Source of the DNA: Actinomycetes bacterium
GTDB taxonomy: Bacteria; Actinomycetota; Acidimicrobiia; Acidimicrobiales; Palsa-688
NCBI GenBank assembly: GCA_021798075.1
Contig: JAJZYO010000053.1
Coordinates: 1 to 9,621 of the forward strand
DNA length: 9,621 nucleotides
Direction: 5' to 3'
The notes under the pieces were generated by a model that was given only the letters and a program-made list of their open reading frames with translations, was not told where the DNA came from and made no database searches. Every line of letters starts with the position of its first letter. The stretch's first letter is position 1. The translations under genes and the position numbers were made by a program. Positions 5,441-9,621 of this stretch are shown piece after piece.

Positions 5441-6484
5441 ATGTCACTCCTACCCAAACGCGCGAGCAGAATACCGGCAGCCCTGCTGGCAGCTCCTCTG
5501 GCCGTGCTCGGGCTGGCGGCGACGGCTCCTATAGCCGCAAGCACCGCCAGCGCCTCGACAAAGGACGCGGCTTCTGGCGGTGTCTATTACGAGCTCTATC
5601 AAAGTTGCCCCGACAACCCGTTCTGGGCTGCGGTCAACAACGGTGGCCGGGCCGCGGCTGCCCAGCTCGGCGTCACGCTCAAGATCGAGGACCCGCTCAA
5701 GTGCTCTGGAGAGATAGCGCAGGAGAACGACCTCCTTACCACCATCATCAACTCGCGCCCCGCCGGGATCGCATTTTCGGTCGTGAGCTCAACCGCCTTC
5801 TCGGCAAACATCCAGAGGGCCAGGAAACTCCACATACCGATAATTGCCTACAACAGCCTCCCCCACGGCGTAAACCTCACAACCAACCCCGTCGAGGCTT
5901 ACGTCGGCCAGCACAATGAGGTCGCCGGCGAGGACCTGGCCAAAGAGGTCGTGCCCATGTTCCATTTGCACAAAGGCCAGACCATCGTCGTAGCAGACCA
6001 GTGCTACACGAACGAGACCTGCAACAACCGGTACCAGGGCATGGAAAAGATCGTCGACCCCATGGGCATCAAGGTCACCGTCATCAACCTCGACTACAAC
6101 GTCCCGCAGTCAGCCAGCATAATGAAGGCTTACTTCGAAGCCCACGGCGAGCCGGCTCTTGTAGTGGCGCTCGGCAGCGCCGGTGAGCAAGCGGTCGTCG
6201 AGGGTGCGACCGCGCTCGGCCTGACGCCCAAGAAGGTGCCGATGGTCGGCTTCGACGACGACGCTGTGACCAACACTTACATGGAAGACGGGTGGGTCAA
6301 GGTGACCGTCGACCAGCAGCCGTTCCTCCAGGGTTACGACGCCTTGGTCAACCTCTACGACGCGGTCCACTACAAGTCCTACCCGATCAACATGGACACC
6401 GGGCCGGTCTTCTTGACCTACACCCCGCACAACATCTCGAAGGGTTGGTTCAAGCCGAACGTCGTCAACCAAACCGGGATGTAG
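5441..6484 (+). CDS. Sugar ABC transporter substrate-binding protein (RbsB-like, Peripla_BP_4)
   Basis: Extracytoplasmic receptor of a CUT2-type importer, 347 aa. The ATG at 5441 follows GAAAGGGG at 5422-5429. Residues 1-38 are a Sec signal peptide: basic start, hydrophobic core to about residue 29, and A36-S-A38 as likely cleavage site. There is no lipobox cysteine, so the protein is not an obvious lipoprotein. The mature part begins with the first lobe (CPDNPFWAAVNNGGRAAA, 57-74), continues with a PAGIAFSVVSS strand and VEAYVGQHNEVAGEDLA, and carries GFDDD (270-274) and VDQQPFLQGYDA (290-301), which are characteristic of RbsB-like proteins. Four cysteines (57, 88, 188, 194) could form disulfides. 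The permease-ATPase gene follows 118 bases downstream. The ligand is probably a monosaccharide, but related CUT2 receptors bind polyols, autoinducer-2 and other small molecules. Confidence 0.93.
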   Translation: MSLLPKRASRIPAALLAAPLAVLGLAATAPIAASTASASTKDAASGGVYYELYQSCPDNPFWAAVNNGGRAAAAQLGVTLKIEDPLKCSGEIAQENDLLTTIINSRPAGIAFSVVSSTAFSANIQRARKLHIPIIAYNSLPHGVNLTTNPVEAYVGQHNEVAGEDLAKEVVPMFHLHKGQTIVVADQCYTNETCNNRYQGMEKIVDPMGIKVTVINLDYNVPQSASIMKAYFEAHGEPALVVALGSAGEQAVVEGATALGLTPKKVPMVGFDDDAVTNTYMEDGWVKVTVDQQPFLQGYDALVNLYDAVHYKSYPINMDTGPVFLTYTPHNISKGWFKPNVVNQTGM

Positions 6485-6509
6485 GACCGTCCACGCGCTG
6501 AGTAGCACT

Positions 6510-6556
6510 CCGCCATCCCCGTCATGAGGGCCTTGGCTCGCCTGCGGGGGTGGCGG
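6510..6556 (+). promoter_or_regulatory. Intercistronic hairpin between binding protein and permease-ATPase
   Basis: CCGCCATCCCC (6510-6520) pairs with GGGGGTGGCGG (6546-6556) as an 11-bp stem with one U-G pair and a 25-base loop. No T-run follows. A stable stem after a binding-protein gene can protect the upstream message from 3' exonucleases and reduce expression of the membrane component, which would suit the excess of receptor needed. The stem is seen directly; the role is inferred. Confidence 0.5.
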
Positions 6557-6602
6557 CGGCTGCTGGTGCCGGCTTCAGCGGGTAGTACCTCTGGGAGAGA
6601 TC

Positions 6603-8621
6603 GTGAAATCATTGCAGCCACTAGCGAAGACACGAGGCGCAACGGAACTGGCAGTGGCCCCGTCGTTGCTGTCACGGCGCTTCACGTCGTATGTCAGCGT
6701 CCGCATGGTCACGGTCGTCACCGTCGTGGTCGTCCTGCTGCTCGTGCTGGAAGGCACGAGTGGAGGCAAGCTCTTCACCGTCAACAACCTCGGAGGTGCA
6801 CTGAGCACGAGCGCGGAGGTCGGCTTCATCGCGATCGGTGTCACGATGCTCATGATCGGGGGCGAGTTCGACCTCTCCGTGGGCCAGAGCTTCGTAGCCG
6901 CGGCGATGACGTTTGCCGCTCTCTTCCAGCCCCTCGGCATCGCTCCGGCTCTTCTGATCTCTGTCGCACTCGGCGCCGGCATCGGCTTCCTCAACGGGCT
7001 CATAACGCTGGCGTTCGGCATCCCGTCGTTCATCACGACGCTCGGCACTTACTACGGGATCGCCGGCGTCGTACTCATGATCACTGGCGGTTCGCCGGTG
7101 AGCATCGCAGTTGTACCGCGGAGCTTCCACCTCTTCAGCGGCGGCATCGCCGGTTCTCAGGTCCAGTGGCAAGTCGTCTGGTGGTTCGGCTTCGCAGCGA
7201 TCGCGGCGTTCGTGCTCCACAAGAGCGCTTTCGGCAACCATGTCTTCGCGGTGGGTGGGTCCAGGCAGGCCGCAGGCAACACGGGTGTGCGGGTCAATTG
7301 GACCAAGATGGCCTTGTTCATGATATGCGGGGCCACCGCGGCCTTTTCGGGCGTAGTCCTGTTCGCCCTGTACGGTGATGTCGAGGCGTCCGCTGGTTCC
7401 GGCCTGCAACTGCAGGCGATAGCGGCTGCCGTGATCGGCGGCACCGCACTTTTCGGGGGCGTCGGGACCATCTACGGCGGTGTGTTGGGGTCCTTCTTCC
7501 TCGGTGTGATCGACACCGGGCTGGTGCTCTCGGGAGCCTCGACCACTTACTACGAGTTCTTCGTCGGGATCGTCCTCATAGGTGCGGTGGTGCTCCAGGT
7601 AAAGATGGAGGGTTTCTCCACCGTTACGAAGCGCCTTGGCCTCAACCTGGCCTCGCTCGTCGAGCGCCGTAACCTTCCCGCGGCCGGTGGCGCAGAGCGA
7701 AGTAGAGCGCGCGGTGAGGGGCCCCTCCCTCAGGGCGCGGACAGGGTGCCGTCGGCGCGGCTGACGGGGGTTGGCGGTGACGAGGAGCCGCCTGCAGCGG
7801 AGCACGCCCCGGTTGAAGGCGTGCTCGGCGGTGACGGGCAGGCAGTGTTGGCCCCTGCTGCCGGCGCGTTGCCTGGCAAGACAGTGGCACCCGTGTTGGA
7901 GCTCCGCCATGTCACGATGAAGTTCGGGCCCGTAGTAGCAGTCGATGACGTCAGCTTCAGCATCAGCGGCGGCGAGATCCTCGCCCTCCTGGGCGACAAC
8001 GGTGCCGGCAAGTCGACGATAGTGAAGATCGTCTCCGGCGTCTACCGGCCGACTTCCGGAGAGCTGTACTTCGATGGGCGACGCGTCGCGTTCAGGAGCT
8101 CCAAGGCCGCCCGCAAATCGGGTATCTCGACCGTTTACCAGGACCTGGCGCTGGTGGGCACGATGAACGTGTGGAGGAACTTCTTCCTCGGAGCCGAGCT
8201 GCGGAAGCGGTCGGTGCTCGACACGACGCGCATGCGCTGGGAGACTGCACGGGCCCTCACCGAGATCGGCCTCGCCAACCTGAGCTCGGTGGACCAGGGC
8301 GTGGGCACCCTCTCGGGCGGCGAAGGGCAAGCCTTGAGCATCGGCCGGGCGGTGTACTTCGAGAAAAAGCTCCTGCTCTTGGACGAGCCGACGGCGGCCC
8401 TGTCGGTGAAGGAGACGGACAACGTCTTCGAGTACACCAGGCGGGCCGCCGCGAGCGGTGTGGCGGTGCTTGTGATCATGCACAACACCCAGCAGGCGCT
8501 CGAGATCAGCAACCGGGTCGTCGTGATGCGCCACGGCAGGATTGCCGGGGAGTTTTCGCGCGCGGCCGGCAACTTCCCGAGCCAGGAGACCGTCAACGCC
8601 ATGATCAGTGGCGTTATTTGA
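6603..8621 (+). CDS. CUT2 sugar ABC transporter: permease fused to a single ATPase domain
   Basis: A 672-aa fusion combining the membrane and motor parts of the importer. GTG at 6603 follows GGGAGAGA at 6593-6600. Residues 33-335 form an RbsC-like permease (BPD_transp_2) with about ten hydrophobic segments and the signature GGEFDLSVG (86-94). Residues about 342-430 are a Gly/Pro/Ala-rich linker. Residues 430-672 are one complete nucleotide-binding domain: Walker A GDNGAGKST (464-472), Q-loop Q513, signature LSGGEGQ (570-576), Walker B LLLLDEP with E595, and H-loop H627. Ribose-type importers usually have a separate permease and an ATPase with two domains in tandem (RbsA); single-domain FrcA-like ATPases exist, but fusion to the permease is unusual. 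A homodimer would supply the standard two membrane and two ATPase domains. No stop or frame break occurs in the linker, so this is one continuous frame, not two adjacent genes. Confidence 0.93.
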   Translation: MKSLQPLAKTRGATELAVAPSLLSRRFTSYVSVRMVTVVTVVVVLLLVLEGTSGGKLFTVNNLGGALSTSAEVGFIAIGVTMLMIGGEFDLSVGQSFVAAAMTFAALFQPLGIAPALLISVALGAGIGFLNGLITLAFGIPSFITTLGTYYGIAGVVLMITGGSPVSIAVVPRSFHLFSGGIAGSQVQWQVVWWFGFAAIAAFVLHKSAFGNHVFAVGGSRQAAGNTGVRVNWTKMALFMICGATAAFSGVVLFALYGDVEASAGSGLQLQAIAAAVIGGTALFGGVGTIYGGVLGSFFLGVIDTGLVLSGASTTYYEFFVGIVLIGAVVLQVKMEGFSTVTKRLGLNLASLVERRNLPAAGGAERSRARGEGPLPQGADRVPSARLTGVGGDEEPPAAEHAPVEGVLGGDGQAVLAPAAGALPGKTVAPVLELRHVTMKFGPVVAVDDVSFSISGGEILALLGDNGAGKSTIVKIVSGVYRPTSGELYFDGRRVAFRSSKAARKSGISTVYQDLALVGTMNVWRNFFLGAELRKRSVLDTTRMRWETARALTEIGLANLSSVDQGVGTLSGGEGQALSIGRAVYFEKKLLLLDEPTAALSVKETDNVFEYTRRAAASGVAVLVIMHNTQQALEISNRVVVMRHGRIAGEFSRAAGNFPSQETVNAMISGVI

Positions 8622-8637
8622 CCTGATAGGCGAACGT

Positions 8638-8667
8638 CCCTGGAGGCAGCGCCGGCCAGGGCCTGGC
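8638..8667. terminator. Inverted repeats between convergent genes, possible bidirectional terminator
   Basis: CCCTGG (8638-8643) pairs with CCAGGG (8656-8661), and inside it GGC (8645-8647) can pair with GCC (8651-8653). Alternatively GCCAGG-G-CCTGGC (8655-8667) is itself a palindrome. The element fills most of the 47 bases between the transporter stop and the PEBP stop. No T-run is present, so strong intrinsic termination is doubtful. Confidence 0.35.
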
Positions 8668-8668
8668 T

Positions 8669-9208
8669 TCAGCTGACCTGGTAGGTGACGGTCAACGTCG
8701 CTCTCGCGATCACGTGGAAAGTGATGTTGAAGCCGAGCAACGCCGGCGAGCTGGCCGGCCCGACGTCGAGCTTGGCGCTGTCCAGCGCGTGGACGGCGAA
8801 TATGTACCGGTGGGGCCGGTCCCCTTTGGGAGGCGCGGCGCCCATGTAGCCCACCGTCCCGCCGTCGTTGCGGAGCTGTACCGCCCCTGGTGGCAGGTGC
8901 TTGCCGCTCGCGTCGCCGGCGCCGCGCGGCAGCTCGGTGAGCGATGCCGGCAGGTTGGCGACGGCCCAGTGCCAAAAGCCGCTCCCGGTAGGTGCGTCGG
9001 GGTCGTAGCAGGTGAGCGCGAAGCCGGCTGTTTTGGCGGGGAAACCGGACCAGGAAAGCTGGGGGCTCTCGTTGCCGCCCCCCGCCGAGCCGGCGACATG
9101 GGCCTCCGGGAGCCGTTCTCCCTCCCTCAAGTCCTTGCTCGCCAGCGCGAAGCTGGCGACCTTGGGCAAAAGGTCGTACGGGTTGGGGCCGATCGGGCGT
9201 TCGAGCAT
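8669..9208 (-). CDS. YbhB/YbcL family protein (PEBP-like, Raf kinase inhibitor-like)
   Basis: Bacterial phosphatidylethanolamine-binding-protein homologue, 179 aa, slightly longer than the usual 150-180. The ATG at 9208 is preceded by a perfect AGGAGGTCA (9213-9221 on the minus strand), so the start is firm. Family motifs are N46-E-S-P49, the anion-pocket motif Y68-D-P-D-A-P73, H80 in GFWHW, and GYMGAAPPKGDRPHRY (120-135) with H133. No signal peptide or membrane segment is seen, so a cytoplasmic location is likely. The bacterial biochemical role is poorly defined; ligand binding or protease inhibition has been proposed for relatives. It lies 20 bases downstream of the citrate synthase stop on the same strand, with its ribosome binding site in that gap, so cotranscription is likely. 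Confidence 0.93.
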   Translation of the reverse strand: MLERPIGPNPYDLLPKVASFALASKDLREGERLPEAHVAGSAGGGNESPQLSWSGFPAKTAGFALTCYDPDAPTGSGFWHWAVANLPASLTELPRGAGDASGKHLPPGAVQLRNDGGTVGYMGAAPPKGDRPHRYIFAVHALDSAKLDVGPASSPALLGFNITFHVIARATLTVTYQVS

Positions 9209-9228
9209 ATTTTGACCTCCTCGCTTGC

Positions 9229-9621
9229 TCAGGCCGTGGTTGCAGCTTTGGGTACGCTACGCTCTACCGGGCCCACATAGAGCTGAGTGGGCCGGCCGAT
9301 CCTGCTACCTTCTGTCGCCATTTCCAACCAGTGGGCGACCCAGCCGGCGCTGCGGCCGACCACGAACAACGGGGTGAACATCTCGTCGGGGAAGCCGATG
9401 GCCCGGTAGATGATCCCCGAGTAGAAGTCGACGTTGGGGTAGAGGCGCCGGGATATGAAGTACTCGTCTGCGAGAGCGACCTCCTCCAGGCGGAGGGCGA
9501 TCTCGAGCAGAGGGTCCGCCGGTGCGAGCTTTTCGACGAGGTCCAAGGCGACCTGGCGGATGACTTTGGCGCGAGCGTCGTAGTTTTTGTAGACGCGATG
9601 GCCGAAGCCCATTAGGCGGAA
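9229..9621 (-). CDS. gltA: Citrate synthase, C-terminal part (gene continues beyond the window)
   Basis: The last 130 residues of citrate synthase, which condenses acetyl-CoA and oxaloacetate in the TCA cycle. The frame is open to the right edge (9621), where it reads FRL before [15 protein letters not shown], so the start is outside the window and the internal Met near 9612 is not the start. Visible active-site motifs are GFGHRVYK (His matching H305 of E. coli GltA), PNVDFYSG (Asp matching D362), the arginine in [10 protein letters not shown] and GRPTQLYVG near the end. These match the GltA type used by many actinobacteria and proteobacteria. The gene ends at TCA (9229-9231 on the plus strand) and is followed by the PEBP gene. 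Confidence 0.95.
   Translation of the reverse strand, partial: FRLMGFGHRVYKNYDARAKVIRQVALDLVEKLAPADPLLEIALRLEEVALADEYFISRRLYPNVDFYSGIIYRAIGFPDEMFTPLFVVGRSAGWVAHWLEMATEGSRIGRPTQLYVGPVERSVPKAATTA

Noticed and set aside
6672..8975. Very long minus-strand open frame opposite the transporter gene
   Set aside because: It is the antisense shadow of a high-GC gene; its composition is unlike a folded protein, and the plus-strand frame has clear domains.
1..9621. tRNA, rRNA, CRISPR arrays, insertion sequences, attachment sites
   Set aside because: No cloverleaf, spaced repeat array, transposase or terminal inverted repeats were found on reading both strands.

Overview
The window is high-GC DNA (roughly mid-60s percent by eye) with the codon bias of an actinobacterium. 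The RNase E/G protein carries a long disordered N-terminal extension ahead of its catalytic core, and a GltA-type citrate synthase is present; both fit Actinomycetota. The exact lineage cannot be fixed from the sequence.

Layout from left to right. Positions 1-548 hold no gene I can support, only two candidate hairpins, one of them followed by a T-run. A ribonuclease E/G gene follows on the plus strand (549-2930). After it comes what looks like a sugar uptake and oxidation locus on the same strand: an SDR dehydrogenase (2974-3726); a promoter with an overlapping inverted repeat (3782-3823); a possible 49-codon gene (3910-4059) that overlaps by ATGA a mandelate racemase/enolase-superfamily acid-sugar dehydratase (4056-5261); an intergenic region with a strong palindrome, a 10-codon mini-ORF and a candidate promoter (5262-5440); a secreted sugar-binding protein (5441-6484); an intercistronic hairpin; and one gene encoding a CUT2 permease fused to a single ABC ATPase domain (6603-8621). 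The right end is on the minus strand: a PEBP/YbhB-like protein (8669-9208) downstream of the 3' end of citrate synthase (9229-9621, running off the window). The two blocks converge at 8622-8668, where inverted repeats could act as a terminator.

How the genes may work together (inference): the binding protein and the fused permease-ATPase import a monosaccharide or related compound, the SDR oxidises it, and the dehydratase removes water from the resulting aldonate on a non-phosphorylative route. No lactonase, keto-acid kinase, aldolase or regulator is visible, so the substrate is unknown. The most unusual items are the permease-ATPase fusion with one nucleotide-binding domain, the regulatory dyads at 3796-3823 and 5307-5332, and the tiny coupled gene before the dehydratase.
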